From: Anabaena sp051781005
GTDB lineage: Bacteria > Cyanobacteriota > Cyanobacteriia > Cyanobacteriales > Nostocaceae
DNA length: 64,000 nucleotides
Assembly: GCF_051781005.1 (NCBI RefSeq)
Contig: NZ_JBPWOA010000022.1
Coordinates: 112,425-176,424 of the forward strand
Direction: 5' to 3'
Below are positions 25,853 to 35,644 of the stretch, piece by piece; position 1 is the first letter of the stretch; the number at the start of each line of letters is the position of its first letter. The position numbers and the translations under genes are program-made. A model generated the notes under the pieces. The model was not told the origin of the DNA, did no database searches, and saw only the letters and a program-made list of their open reading frames with translations.

Positions 25853-28171
25853 CTACTGACTCACACCGAGATTTTTCACAACGGACATACCCTGAATTCG
25901 CCATGCACCTTCTTTGCGAATTAAATCATAACGAACTCGCAACCGTTCCTGAGAAGACTTTTTATTCTGACCCAGTTCAAAAAATTGCGTAACTTCCTTA
26001 ACTGTAGCTTCTACCACAGCGTTATCTGCAACACTAGGAATCTGATTGACAAATTCTACCTTCAAATCATGCTCATACGTGCGATAGCGGCTGTCTTTTA
26101 TATCTTGCTGGACAATTAGCCGCCATTGTGATACGGCTGAACCTGTCAAAATCTGATCTAAACGATTAATTTCATGATTGGGTCCCAAGGCTGCGGCTTT
26201 GGTAGATAACCAAGTTTGAATTACTTCTTGAGCGATCGCATTTGTTAATATACCTTCAGCTACTTCTGGTGGGCTATTGGGGTCAGGAATGCTAATCGGT
26301 GGTTGACTCAGTTCTATCGCCAACGGTTCTCCCTGTAGAGATGGTCTAGGGAAAAACAGATTGTTTAACCATCCAAAAGCTGTGGAAACTAGTAACCAAA
26401 AAACTAATAAACCCCCCAAAGACAAGAAAACCATCCAGACTAAGCGGGTTTTTGCATCTAAGCTGTGAGCAAAAGTACGCCTTTGTCGAGATTGAGACGG
26501 ACGATATTCCCCAACACCTCGACTGTTAGCTGAAGTTGGCTTGCGTCGCTTCCGCTTTTGAGGTTGACCGGGTGCAGTTGTCTGAGTAGGGACATTCATT
26601 GGCTGATGATTTCCTTTAGCTACTACTTCTGCTGTCGCCGAATGTTCTCCAGGCATTTCTGGTGTTTGACTACCACTAGGTCTAGGTGAAGTATGCCATC
26701 GAGGTAGGGAGAAATGTCCAGATTCGGGTACTTCACGGCTGACTGGTTCTGCTAATTCAGAATCAGGTGTGTGATTGATGGGTCGAGTAGTTGTATTGTT
26801 ATGGTTGTGATAACGGGGACTATTTATTTGTGGTGGGGTTAAAGGTTGGTTGTTAATTGCAGACCATTCATGAGTTGTTTGGGTATCCGTTGGTAATGCT
26901 TCTAAATAAGCTTGTACCTGGGCATCAGCAAAGTAATCTTTTAAAGAAGCTTGCTTTCTGACTAAATCCCGAAAGTGAGGAAATACCTCTTGTTGTAACC
27001 ACTGTTCACAGTACAAACAAAGTCCTGGTAACAAGTCTGGTGAATCTTGGGATTTTTCTCGAATAATCGCTAAGGCTTCATATTCCTGACTTAATTCTAA
27101 AACACGGGTTGCTTCTTCGGTTTGTCCCAGTAACAAAGCACAAAGAGATTGTTCTAAATGCACATCTTGGCGTTTACCCAGACGAATCAGCATTTGCTTG
27201 GCTTGGCGAATTAAAGCTGGTTGACGTTGGGTAAAACCCCTGGCGATTAAGGCATAGACTGCTAGATATGTGGCAACAGCGGAGGGTCGCTTGCTTTCGG
27301 CTTCAAATAGTTTATGCTGTTCTGTAACTGTTAAATGATTGCGTAACTGCTGAATAAATCTGAGAAAATCATCTATATTTAAGCCGGATTGATCATTGCC
27401 AGCGCCATCAATTCCGCCCCGTTCTTCTAAAATATTCTGTAATAATTCCAAGCCTTGACGGCGTTCCTTAGTCTTCTCTTGAGGTAGTGCTAGTAACTCT
27501 AGAATGCGATATGGTCGCAACTTACAAAGATCCGCTGCAATTTCTGATTGCACGCTAGGGAATATACCTTCGCGCATTAATAATTCTTCCCCGGTTTCTA
27601 AAGATATGGCCGCATTTTCATAATGATTTTGCTGCCATTGTTCACGTCCTAGTTCTAGGCAAGCTAAGGCCACTGTGAGAATAATATCTGATAGTTCAGG
27701 ACTAGCTGAGTATTCCTCGCCGGATAGATGGCTGCCTACTCTGACACCGACTCCATTTTTATTGACCAGGTATGGACGACCTAATTTGAGTACTAGTTCG
27801 TATTCCCCTAACTCTTGGAGGAGTAATAAAGCGCCAACTAGTTCCTCAGGGGCAATTTCGATGCTGAGACTTTGAACATCATGATTACGGCGGTTGTTTT
27901 CGGTACGATTTTCTAATACAGATGTATTTGCCGCCCGATCTGGATCATAGGCGTGGGCAAGATAAATCTGATCATACCTGCTGCGTTCTTTGGAATCTGA
28001 TAAAACCACGTAAGCTTCTTCTATGAGTTGTTTACGAGAAGAGATGGCTGTAATTGAGTACTCGCGTCGGGGCAACTGAACAATGCGATCGCTGTATGCT
28101 TGCCGCAATTGCTCTTCACTTGCCGCTAACGGTAATCCTAAAATTCGGTAGTAATCGAGCGGAATTCGCAC
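25853..28171 (-). CDS. ftn2: Ftn2/ZipN/ARC6-like cell-division protein
   Basis: The 772-residue protein begins with a J-like domain (DYYRILGLPLAASEEQLRQA, then RSRYDQIYL), has a long helical repeat region, a low-complexity linker, one membrane helix at about 558-580 (LVWMVFLSLGGLLVFWLLVS) and a C-terminal IMS/DUF4101-type domain (IQTWLSTKAAALGPNHEI, VRYDLIRKEGAWRIQGM). Members anchor FtsZ to the membrane at the division site. The start is GTG 28171. Filamentous cyanobacteria carry one copy, and the chloroplast homologue is ARC6. Confidence 0.92.
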   Translation of the reverse strand: MRIPLDYYRILGLPLAASEEQLRQAYSDRIVQLPRREYSITAISSRKQLIEEAYVVLSDSKERSRYDQIYLAHAYDPDRAANTSVLENRTENNRRNHDVQSLSIEIAPEELVGALLLLQELGEYELVLKLGRPYLVNKNGVGVRVGSHLSGEEYSASPELSDIILTVALACLELGREQWQQNHYENAAISLETGEELLMREGIFPSVQSEIAADLCKLRPYRILELLALPQEKTKERRQGLELLQNILEERGGIDGAGNDQSGLNIDDFLRFIQQLRNHLTVTEQHKLFEAESKRPSAVATYLAVYALIARGFTQRQPALIRQAKQMLIRLGKRQDVHLEQSLCALLLGQTEEATRVLELSQEYEALAIIREKSQDSPDLLPGLCLYCEQWLQQEVFPHFRDLVRKQASLKDYFADAQVQAYLEALPTDTQTTHEWSAINNQPLTPPQINSPRYHNHNNTTTRPINHTPDSELAEPVSREVPESGHFSLPRWHTSPRPSGSQTPEMPGEHSATAEVVAKGNHQPMNVPTQTTAPGQPQKRKRRKPTSANSRGVGEYRPSQSRQRRTFAHSLDAKTRLVWMVFLSLGGLLVFWLLVSTAFGWLNNLFFPRPSLQGEPLAIELSQPPISIPDPNSPPEVAEGILTNAIAQEVIQTWLSTKAAALGPNHEINRLDQILTGSAVSQWRLIVQQDIKDSRYRTYEHDLKVEFVNQIPSVADNAVVEATVKEVTQFFELGQNKKSSQERLRVRYDLIRKEGAWRIQGMSVVKNLGVSQ

Positions 28172-28961
28172 AGCCTACTTCCCCTGCACCGTGGTCGCGT
28201 AGCGTCTCCTAGAGATAGACATAGACATAGTTCACCTAGAGGATTCCAGGTATGTAAAACCGTGCCATAATAATAGCTTTATTAATACCGTGTCAAGTAT
28301 ACACTTGAAGTGTATATTGTCACAGTTCTTTTTGTTTTTTTCTCCCACAGTAAGTCATATCCTCAGAATTGATTTTTGGCTTTGGCGTAACCCCCCTAAG
28401 GTATCGCACCCAGCTCATGATTTGAAATCGCCTCAGAAGCTTTAGCCTTGAATTGTGATTCTTAGTATATGCTGCTGCAACATAAATACACCCTTGTCAT
28501 CCCTCAACATCTGCAAGCACAAGTACCGCTTTTGGTAGTAGTCGAGATGTTGCACCCAGTGTAGTCTAAGATTTATGATCTTTTTGGGTTGTTCCCAGTC
28601 AGGCAGTTGAATAAACAATACCAGCACTGGTTAGTTCTGGATAACTAAAAAAAACAATATATCATGATTAAAATTTAATGGCAATTACGGATACCAGTGT
28701 ATATTTTATTACTCAAATAAGACGATTTTCAAGTAAGATAGTAGGTAGAGGGAAAAATTTTTTGAAGTCTACCTGCATCTAAACTTTTCTAAATTGTTAA
28801 TGGGTATGCAGACAGACAGCGATCGCAATTGCTAACTTAGAGAGCGATCGCTAAAAGCGACGGTTTTTACCTTCAACATTCTTATAAAATTTGATTGTTG
28901 ACTCTTACCAACCCTGGCTTACTAAATTATTTAACTTTTACGATAGGGATACTTTACAAAA
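28172..28961. other. 790-bp divergent promoter region between ftn2 and pdhA
   Basis: No gene is seen; the one ORF in it (28442-28627, minus) has no recognisable product. It holds a perfect 9-bp-arm palindrome at 28298-28316, two HIP1 octamers near 28820 and 28844, and a short GC-rich repeat near 28190-28210. Confidence 0.5.
28298..28316. promoter_or_regulatory. Perfect palindrome, candidate operator
   Basis: TATACACTT-G-AAGTGTATA has nine-base arms that pair perfectly around one central base. It lies 127 bp upstream of the ftn2 start and 646 bp upstream of pdhA. The size and symmetry suit a dimeric repressor or activator site. No regulator is identified. Confidence 0.5.
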
Positions 28962-29999
28962 ATGGTTCAAGAACGCACGTTACCCACCTTTGATGCTGCC
29001 ACCGTCCAAATTACCAAAGCAGAAGGGTTAGGCTTATACGAAGACATGATCCTCGGTCGCTTTTTTGAAGATAAATGCGCCGAAATGTACTATAGAGGAA
29101 AAATGTTTGGTTTTGTCCACCTGTACAACGGTCAAGAAGCCGTTTGCAGCGGCATTATCAAAGGAGCAATGCGACCCGGCGAAGACTTCGTTTCCAGCAC
29201 CTACCGCGACCACGTTCATGCTTTGAGCGCAGGAGTGCCAGCAAAAGAAGTAATGGCAGAATTATTTGGTAAAGCCACAGGTTGCAGCAAAGGGCGCGGT
29301 GGTTCCATGCATATGTTTTCTGCCGAACATCGCCTATTAGGTGGGTATGCGTTCGTAGCAGAAGGTATTCCCGTTGCAGCTGGTGCAGCATTTCAAAGCA
29401 AATACCGGCGGGAAGTCTTAGGAGATAAAAACGCCGACCAAGTAACTGCTTGCTTCTTTGGAGATGGTGCAGCTAACAACGGTCAATTTTTCGAGACATT
29501 AAACATGGCAGCACTATGGAAACTGCCAATCCTGTTTGTGGTAGAAAATAATAAATGGGCGATCGGCATGGCTCACGAACGGGCCACTTCCCAACCCGAA
29601 ATTTACAAAAAAGCCAGCGTGTTTAACATGGTAGGCGTAGAAGTAGACGGAATGGACGTTCTCGCAGTCCGTCAAGTAGCTCAAGAAGCCGTAGCCCGCG
29701 CTCGTGCAGGAGAAGGCCCCACCCTCATAGAAGCCATGACCTATCGCTTCCGTGGTCACTCTCTAGCCGACCCAGACGAACTCCGCAGCAAAGAAGAAAA
29801 AGAATTCTGGTTTGCTCGTGACCCCATTAAAAAATTAGCCGCTTACTTGCTGGAGAAAAATTTAGCAGACGAAGCAGAATTAAAAGGCGTTGAAAATAAA
29901 ATTCAGGATATCATCGACGAAGCCGTGAAATTCGCCGAAGACAGCCCCGAACCAGACCCTAGCGAGTTATATCGCTTCATTTTTGCAGAAGACGTTTAG
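28962..29999 (+). CDS. pdhA: Pyruvate dehydrogenase E1 component, alpha subunit
   Basis: The 345-residue protein carries the thiamine-diphosphate motif GDGAANNGQFFETLNMA, the phosphorylation-loop region YRFRGHSLADPDELRS and GRGGSMHMFS, all features of bacterial and plastid PdhA. With PdhB, E2 and E3 encoded elsewhere it forms the complex that converts pyruvate to acetyl-CoA. The ATG follows GATAGGGAT. There is no neighbouring pdhB, as is usual in cyanobacteria. Confidence 0.96.
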   Translation: MVQERTLPTFDAATVQITKAEGLGLYEDMILGRFFEDKCAEMYYRGKMFGFVHLYNGQEAVCSGIIKGAMRPGEDFVSSTYRDHVHALSAGVPAKEVMAELFGKATGCSKGRGGSMHMFSAEHRLLGGYAFVAEGIPVAAGAAFQSKYRREVLGDKNADQVTACFFGDGAANNGQFFETLNMAALWKLPILFVVENNKWAIGMAHERATSQPEIYKKASVFNMVGVEVDGMDVLAVRQVAQEAVARARAGEGPTLIEAMTYRFRGHSLADPDELRSKEEKEFWFARDPIKKLAAYLLEKNLADEAELKGVENKIQDIIDEAVKFAEDSPEPDPSELYRFIFAEDV

Positions 30000-30000
30000 A

Positions 30001-30056
30001 GAGTACCGAGTATTGAGTACCGAGTACCGAGTATTGAGTGCTGAGTGTTGAGTAGA
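30001..30056. repeat. Heptameric short tandem repeat (GAGTACC/GAGTATT)
   Basis: Eight consecutive 7-bp units follow the pdhA stop: GAGTACC, GAGTATT, GAGTACC, GAGTACC, GAGTATT, GAGTGCT, GAGTGTT, GAGTAGA. This is the STRR class known from heterocystous cyanobacteria. It is probably untranslated and variable between strains. Confidence 0.9.
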
Positions 30057-30125
30057 GAAACTTCAAAATTCAGTATTTAGTACTCACTAGTACTCAAGAT
30101 TAACCATAACTTTAGGAATAAACCT

Positions 30126-30995
30126 GTGTATACCATTGCCGTTGAACGACAACAATACAAAACCTACATCCTTTCTGATGATAGTGCTGGTACACAAATA
30201 GAAGTTGTACCTGAACGGGGTGGTATCATTACCCGTTGGCGGATTCAGGGTCAAGAAGTCTTTTATTTAGATACTGAACGCTTTACCCATCCAGATTTGA
30301 GCGTCAGAGGTGGAAATCCGATTTTATTTCCTCTGTGCGGTAACTTACCAGATAATACTTACACCGTTGAAGGTAAACAGTACACCATCAAACAACATGG
30401 TTTCGCTCGTGACTTACCTTGGGAAGCAACTGAGCAAAAAACTGATGGTAAAGCTAGTTTGACTGTTGTTCTCAAAAGTAACGACGAAACCAAAGCGGTT
30501 TATCCTTTTGACTTTGAACTGGCTTTCACCTACGAATTACGGGGTAATACCTTAGTAGTGCATCAGGAGTATAAAAATCTGTCATCCACACCAATGCCCT
30601 TTTCGGCTGGGTTCCATCCCTATTTTCTCTGCGGTGATAAATCTCAAATAGAGGTAGAAATTCCTTCCGTGCAGTATCAAGACAATAAAACCAAAGAATT
30701 TCACGCTTTTAACGGCAAATTTGACTTTAACCAAGATGAAATTGATTTTGCTTTTGGAGGGTTAACTAGTAAATCTGCATCTGTGACAGATAACAGCCGC
30801 AAGTTAAAGCTAACCCTAGATTACGATGATTTCTCTACCTGGCTAGTTTTCTGGACAGTGAAAGGCAAAGAATTCTACTGTCTAGAGCCTTGGAGTGCCA
30901 CCCGCAACGCCTTCAACACTGGAGAAAACCTGACTGTGTTAGCACCAGGAGCTAGTTGCACAGCATCTTTCCAGTTAACAGCAAATTTTTTCTAA
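30126..30995 (+). CDS. Aldose 1-epimerase / galactose mutarotase-like protein
   Basis: This 289-residue protein has the mutarotase fold signatures GGIITRWRIQG, GGNPILFPLCGN, KQHGFARDLPW with the catalytic His, and FSAGFHPYF with the second His; the C-terminal part reads YCLEPWSATRNAFN. It interconverts alpha and beta anomers of aldohexoses or hexose-6-phosphates. The start is GTG 30126. It is the second gene after pdhA but is separated from it by the STRR, so probably not co-transcribed. Confidence 0.87.
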   Translation: MYTIAVERQQYKTYILSDDSAGTQIEVVPERGGIITRWRIQGQEVFYLDTERFTHPDLSVRGGNPILFPLCGNLPDNTYTVEGKQYTIKQHGFARDLPWEATEQKTDGKASLTVVLKSNDETKAVYPFDFELAFTYELRGNTLVVHQEYKNLSSTPMPFSAGFHPYFLCGDKSQIEVEIPSVQYQDNKTKEFHAFNGKFDFNQDEIDFAFGGLTSKSASVTDNSRKLKLTLDYDDFSTWLVFWTVKGKEFYCLEPWSATRNAFNTGENLTVLAPGASCTASFQLTANFF

Positions 30996-31002
30996 AAACC
31001 CC

Positions 31003-31033
31003 TTGACAAAACCCATGCTTTTGATGGTATATT
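31003..31033 (+). promoter_or_regulatory. Probable promoter of tRNA-Lys
   Basis: TTGACA at 31003-31008 and TATATT at 31028-31033 are separated by 19 bases and lie 26 bases before the tRNA. The match to consensus is good, though the spacing is slightly long. Confidence 0.6.
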
Positions 31034-31058
31034 GGGAAAGTTGCAAATCACTGCAAAA

Positions 31059-31130
31059 GGGTCGCTAACTCAACGGTAGAGTACTCGGCTTTTAACCGAT
31101 TAGTTCCGGGTTCGAATCCCGGGCGACCCA
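31059..31130 (+). tRNA. tRNA-Lys (anticodon TTT)
   Basis: The 72-nt cloverleaf has acceptor arms GGGTCGC / GCGACCC, a D arm ACTC-AACGGTA-GAGT, an anticodon stem TCGGC/ACCGA-type with loop anticodon TTT (GGCTTTTAACC), a T arm CCGGG-TTCGAAT-CCCGG and discriminator A. CCA is not encoded. Confidence 0.96.
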
Positions 31131-31136
31131 TAAAAA

Positions 31137-31195
31137 GCTGAAGACAATCTTTAGATGTTTAAAATGATTCAAAAAAGATGCATCTTCAGCACCTT
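31137..31195 (+). terminator. Possible hairpin terminator after tRNA-Lys
   Basis: GCTGAAGACAATCTT pairs with AAGATGCATCTTCAGC across about 24 bases, followed by a T-rich run (CCTTTTATT). The loop is long, so the assignment is moderate. Confidence 0.45.
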
Positions 31196-31259
31196 TTATT
31201 AATTTCTTTCAATGACAAGAGAGTTGTATTTTTTTTAAAAGAGTGCTGATTCCTGAGTA

Positions 31260-32186
31260 CTACTGAATAACTTCATCCACAGGTAATACATCGTGGAAAT
31301 AATTATAATCAACGTAGCGATGTCCATCTGGTGTCCGGTGCATAATATCGACAAATCTGCTATTCCATAAAATATCGTTAGCAGCATAACTATGACGAGC
31401 ATGGACAACCTGTGCCACAGTTTCATCAATACCACTAACAGAAACCATTAGTAAGGATTGTGTCTTCACCAGTGATTCTGATGTCATCCCAAACAAAGGA
31501 CTAGATTCATCAATTATATGCATAATTGTCCAAGATAAAGAGAAGTTAGGTGTTTGGCTTCTGACTAACTTGAGATCATGAATTTTCCGTAAAGAAGCTC
31601 CATCTTGATTTACCTCATCACGCATTAAATACAGCCGTATCTGTGCCTCTAAAATCATATTGCGGCGCTGATTTGCAGTACGAAATAATAGAGTGGGTAA
31701 TCCTTCCTGTGGCATAATTACCGCTACACGGCTAAACATCACACGGGCGGTTGGTCGAGAAAAACGAGCAAAAGCTAATCCTGTCATCACGGCAATTCCC
31801 ACCACACCGATCATCGCCTCAATAGTGACTATGATATTGGCATAAGTTGTGGTTGGATACATTGCACCATAGCCAATAGATGCCAAGGTTTGCACACTAA
31901 AAAAAAAGGCATCTAGAAAAGAACCAGGTTGAGCATTAGCGATACAATCTCCTCCTAATCTATAAGCCAAAGCAAATAGAGTATTAATAGCTACATAAAA
32001 AATACAAATTAGGATCAAGAAGCCAGACCAGGGAATAGTTAGTAGTAAATGGTAAGGATCACGCCAGTATGAATGCCATACCCCCATACCCATAATTTCA
32101 AATTGTCCATTGTGGATTTTGATATGAACTCGTGGAATTCTAGGCTGTTGGCGCTTTCGGGAAGGTTTTTTGTGTCTAAATTTCAT
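31260..32186 (-). CDS. Inward-rectifier-type potassium channel (KirBac)
   Basis: The 308-residue protein has two membrane helices (SGFLILICIFYVAINTLFAL and ANIIVTIEAMIGVVGIAVM) around a pore loop with the K+ filter TLASIGYGAMYP, then a cytoplasmic beta domain (RVAVIMPQEGLPTLLFRTAN, EAQIRLYLMRDE) as in KirBac1.1. It is full length. It conducts potassium across the inner membrane, with gating by the cytoplasmic domain. It stands alone. Confidence 0.92.
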   Translation of the reverse strand: MKFRHKKPSRKRQQPRIPRVHIKIHNGQFEIMGMGVWHSYWRDPYHLLLTIPWSGFLILICIFYVAINTLFALAYRLGGDCIANAQPGSFLDAFFFSVQTLASIGYGAMYPTTTYANIIVTIEAMIGVVGIAVMTGLAFARFSRPTARVMFSRVAVIMPQEGLPTLLFRTANQRRNMILEAQIRLYLMRDEVNQDGASLRKIHDLKLVRSQTPNFSLSWTIMHIIDESSPLFGMTSESLVKTQSLLMVSVSGIDETVAQVVHARHSYAANDILWNSRFVDIMHRTPDGHRYVDYNYFHDVLPVDEVIQ

Positions 32187-32273
32187 GAACAGTAGTTGAA
32201 AGCATGGTGAATGGTACTATGACTGGAGTTGAATACAGCCATAAAGTATAAACCTGGTGGTTATTAATTACTG

Positions 32274-33455
32274 ATGAATCGCAATTTTTGGATTACTGCT
32301 TTAATTGCCTTTGTTAACTCCCTGAGTCTGACGATTTTAATTCCTATTATCTATCTTTATGGCAAACAATTTGGCCTGAGCGATTTCCAAACCAGTCTAT
32401 TATTTTCTATTTACTCTATAGCTCAATTTTTTGCAACTCCTGTCATTGGCAAACTTTCTGACCGTTTTGGCAGGAAGCCTTTATTAATAATAAGTTTAGC
32501 CGGGACTGTCATTGCCAACTGTATAGCTGGAACTGCAACAACTGCAAGCCTGTTATTTTTTGCCCGATTTTTAGATGGGATCACAGGTGGTAATGCTTCT
32601 GTGGCTCAAGCGGTAATTTCCGATATTACCAGTCCTAAAAATCGCGCCCAGGCATTTGGTATTTATGGGGCTGCAATGGGTTTAGGCTTTGTTTTAGGGC
32701 CAGCTATCAGTTTATTAGCACAGCAAATTTCTTTGGGAACTGCATTTTTAGTTTCTGGTGGAGTTGCGCTTGTGGCTTTGCTAATGACTATTTTCTTCTT
32801 ACCCGAAACTCTCAAAAATAAGGCTACAAAATCTAGTAATATATTCGATTTGGGTTTAGGAAATTTAATTAAAGGTTTAGTAATGCCAGGAGTTGGCATT
32901 TTGCTATTCATTAATTTTTTAACTGGTACGACTTTTACTATGTTTACCTATGCTTTTCAACCTTACTTTATCAAGGTTTTAGATCAAACTAGTCAGTCTT
33001 TAACACTCCTATTTTTAGTCTTTGGCACACTAGGAGTAATTATGCAAACCTGGGGAGTGTCTGTGATGAGCAAGAAATTTGATGTAGTTAAAATTTTGTT
33101 TTTAGGTCTATTCTTTCGTAGTCTATCATTTGCATTAATGCCTGTTTGGCCTAATATTACTTATTTTGTAATTATCAGCATCTTATTTTCGCTGTTTAAT
33201 TCTCTCGTACAACCAATGATTAGCACTTTAATTTCTCTCAATGCTAAACCTGATCTTCAGGGAACTGTATTGGGCTTGAATGCTTCTTATTTAAGTATCT
33301 CTAATGCTATTGGTCCTGTAATTGCCGGACTGATTGTAAAACAATCTAACCCTATAACCTATGGCTATCCTTTATACTTAGCAGGAGGGCTAACATTTTT
33401 AGTGTTAGCTTTTGCAATATATAATCGAAAAAGATATACACCTCATAATTCATGA
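32274..33455 (+). CDS. MFS transporter, TetA-like drug/H+ antiporter family
   Basis: The 393-residue protein has about 12 hydrophobic segments and the family loop GKLSDRFGRKPLLI between helices 2 and 3, plus a motif-C-like GAAMGLGFVLGPAISLL in helix 5. TetA-like antiporters export drugs or metabolites in exchange for protons. The substrate cannot be told. It is divergent from the KirBac gene with an 87-bp gap. Confidence 0.88.
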   Translation: MNRNFWITALIAFVNSLSLTILIPIIYLYGKQFGLSDFQTSLLFSIYSIAQFFATPVIGKLSDRFGRKPLLIISLAGTVIANCIAGTATTASLLFFARFLDGITGGNASVAQAVISDITSPKNRAQAFGIYGAAMGLGFVLGPAISLLAQQISLGTAFLVSGGVALVALLMTIFFLPETLKNKATKSSNIFDLGLGNLIKGLVMPGVGILLFINFLTGTTFTMFTYAFQPYFIKVLDQTSQSLTLLFLVFGTLGVIMQTWGVSVMSKKFDVVKILFLGLFFRSLSFALMPVWPNITYFVIISILFSLFNSLVQPMISTLISLNAKPDLQGTVLGLNASYLSISNAIGPVIAGLIVKQSNPITYGYPLYLAGGLTFLVLAFAIYNRKRYTPHNS

Positions 33456-33482
33456 AAAAGGTGGGCATTGCCCACCCGATAA

Positions 33483-33974
33483 CTAACTAGAAGTACAACG
33501 GTTAAACCATTCTTGATACCTTTGTTGTTGGGACTCATTCTCTACGAGGATTGATATTTTTATGTGCTGACAGCCCTGATCTTTTTCTAGGTTGATAGCA
33601 TTTAAAATTAAGCTGGCAATTTTTGGTGAACTGAACTCTCCACTAACAATTAAACCACTTTCAAAATTGGTCACTTCCGATGTTTCTGCTGTAGTTAAAA
33701 TTTCCGAAATATCTCCTTCATTTAAATCTATCTCGGCTAGTTGTTTATGTTCTGGGCTTACTTGCTCAATAATCAGTTTTTCCCGACGGACAGGAATTTG
33801 TATCATCTGAGTTTCGATTTGTTTGCGAACAATTACTTCTCCAATTTTTTGTTTGCTATTACCAACAAACAATCTTTCTTCCAGAAGAGGAATAATTTTC
33901 TCTTGCTCTTCCATAGAGGTATTTTTGGATTGTTTTTGTTCACCAGGTGTTTCTGAATTTAAATATTCAAGCAT
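33483..33974 (-). CDS. Short YsnF/AvaK (DUF2382) domain protein
   Basis: The 163-residue protein has one DUF2382 block (LLEERLFVGNSKQKIGEVIV, then ETQMIQIPVRREKLIIEQVS). It lacks the PRC-barrel domain of its two neighbours and has instead a C-terminal part (ASLILNAINLEKDQGCQHIK) I do not recognise. It is the first of three DUF2382 genes in a row on the minus strand. The domain is linked to stress and, through AvaK, to akinetes. Confidence 0.8.
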   Translation of the reverse strand: MLEYLNSETPGEQKQSKNTSMEEQEKIIPLLEERLFVGNSKQKIGEVIVRKQIETQMIQIPVRREKLIIEQVSPEHKQLAEIDLNEGDISEILTTAETSEVTNFESGLIVSGEFSSPKIASLILNAINLEKDQGCQHIKISILVENESQQQRYQEWFNRCTSS

Positions 33975-34225
33975 ATATTTTTTTTATGATGTGGCTATTT
34001 ATTTAAAAACAAATCTATTTCAGTTGTAAATATCTTTCGGTCTTTCAGTACAGAATATTTATATTAAATGTTTGGTAGTGAGAATTTCATACATTCTTTT
34101 TCTGATTCTGAGTGCTGACAATGTATCCAATTACAAATACAGGTAAAGCTGATAAAAAGCCCCACCTGTACTGGCTTTGATTAATTAATTAGTTATGAAT
34201 GAATTCATTTTGCTCAAAGTCAAAA

Positions 34226-35131
34226 TTATCGTTCTTCAATAGGTAGATTAGGCGCATTCACATCTAATTCTTCACGACGTACAGTTGCTTGAGTTTCAAC
34301 GGTGTCTTGCTCTACAACTTTTTTGACTCTAACTTCTTCACGTACAAAAGCTTCTTTCCGAACTTCTGGTGTTTCTTCGTAGATTTCCACACGAGTTACT
34401 TCACCTTCTCGGAAGTCGGCTTGACCGGGAGCTACGGCTCTACCAGCATCTTCAGGTGTGATACGTTCGACAACAACGTGTTCTCTTTCTACGGGTACTG
34501 ATACTCGTGCAGTTTCGGTTTCTACGTGCTTCCCAACGGTAACATCTCCCATTTTGCGGCGATGTTTACTGGTAATCAGCCGTTCTTGATACAATTTCAG
34601 ATTTTGATTATTTTGCTCATTTAAATCGAATAACTCAGGTTCCTGTTCGTAGCGATAAGTATCCCGGTTGTCGGTTGATGTAGTTCTTGCAGAGGTTCTT
34701 CCTACCCCTGTGGATTCTACAGGTGTTGGTGATTCTAGGCGGTCTGATGCTTCTACACTTGAGGTGCGGTACTGGGGATTGCGATATACTCCACGTACCC
34801 GTTCTTCGTAGTCGTAATCTGTCGCTAAACGTTCGTTAAACTCAGGTAAATTTTCTGCTTGATCTCTTGTTAAACTAATAGCATAAACACGCTTAGTATT
34901 ATAGTCGATGCGGGTACGTCCAATAGGCATCAAAACTTTCTTCCCAAAAATCCAGAAGCCTAAGTCAACTACTAAATAGCGAAAATGTCCTTCTTCGTCA
35001 ACTAAAGCATCATGTACAGTACCTATCTTTTCATCTGTGCTTTCTGTATATACTCCTAGACCCTTAATGTCATTACCTTCAAAACTATCGCGGTACTGAG
35101 GATCAAAGTCTTCTAATTTGTAAAGAACCAT
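34226..35131 (-). CDS. PRC-barrel plus YsnF/AvaK (DUF2382) protein
   Basis: The 301-residue protein has an N-terminal PRC-barrel (about 1-105; KIGTVHDALVDEEGHFRYL), a charged linker and a C-terminal DUF2382 region (KLYQERLITSKHRRKMGDVT, REHVVVERITPEDAG). The C-terminal half is rich in Glu, Arg and Val. AvaK of Anabaena variabilis, an akinete marker, is the best-known relative. It is cytoplasmic by sequence. The function is unknown; stress or dormancy roles are proposed for the family. Confidence 0.88.
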   Translation of the reverse strand: MVLYKLEDFDPQYRDSFEGNDIKGLGVYTESTDEKIGTVHDALVDEEGHFRYLVVDLGFWIFGKKVLMPIGRTRIDYNTKRVYAISLTRDQAENLPEFNERLATDYDYEERVRGVYRNPQYRTSSVEASDRLESPTPVESTGVGRTSARTTSTDNRDTYRYEQEPELFDLNEQNNQNLKLYQERLITSKHRRKMGDVTVGKHVETETARVSVPVEREHVVVERITPEDAGRAVAPGQADFREGEVTRVEIYEETPEVRKEAFVREEVRVKKVVEQDTVETQATVRREELDVNAPNLPIEER

Positions 35132-35644
35132 TATATTTTAACCTCGGAATATCACAGCATTTCTTGATTTTTATGCTACAAATTCATTCGCTATTTTTCC
35201 TCTTTCTATTGAATGAATTATTTTGGGAATAGAATTATCAAAAGTGATAGATACTGCTGGTGATAGTAATACAAACATTAAAGAATATTGGCAAAATTGT
35301 GCTGTAGTTATATTCCTATAGGTTACATGGTGCAGCGTGCCATCTCAGATTAATCGCTTTAATCACTCAAACTCTAGATTCTTGGTTATTATTACCAAAT
35401 CTAACTACAGATTTACTTGAAGTTATATAGCAATCCTATTTAATTTTTAAAATATATGTAGAGTAGAAAATATCCATCAAAACCCTAAATGTATTTCACA
35501 AATTCATTACTATTCCTCTATTAGGCTAGGGTTTAACAATGTTAAACTCGTACACAAATAAATTAAATTAGGATTGCTATAGTTGATAAATTCCAATCAA
35601 ATCTAATCAAAAATCAGGAATTGTACACTACCATGTAAACATTT
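35132..35644. other. Intergenic region with a MITE-like element
   Basis: The 513 bp separating two avaK-like genes contain the inverted-repeat element at 35426-35581 and otherwise AT-rich sequence with no recognisable feature. Confidence 0.55.
35426..35581. repeat. MITE-like inverted-repeat element
   Basis: TATAGCAATCCTATTTAATTT at the left end matches the inverted copy AATTAAATTAGGATTGCTAT at the right with one extra base. The unit is 156 bp and non-coding. The TATA-type ends suggest IS630/Tc1-like mobilisation. Confidence 0.75.

Noticed and set aside
28442..28627. A 61-residue minus-strand ORF upstream of pdhA
   Set aside because: Composition is unlike a protein, there is no homologue I recognise and no ribosome-binding site.
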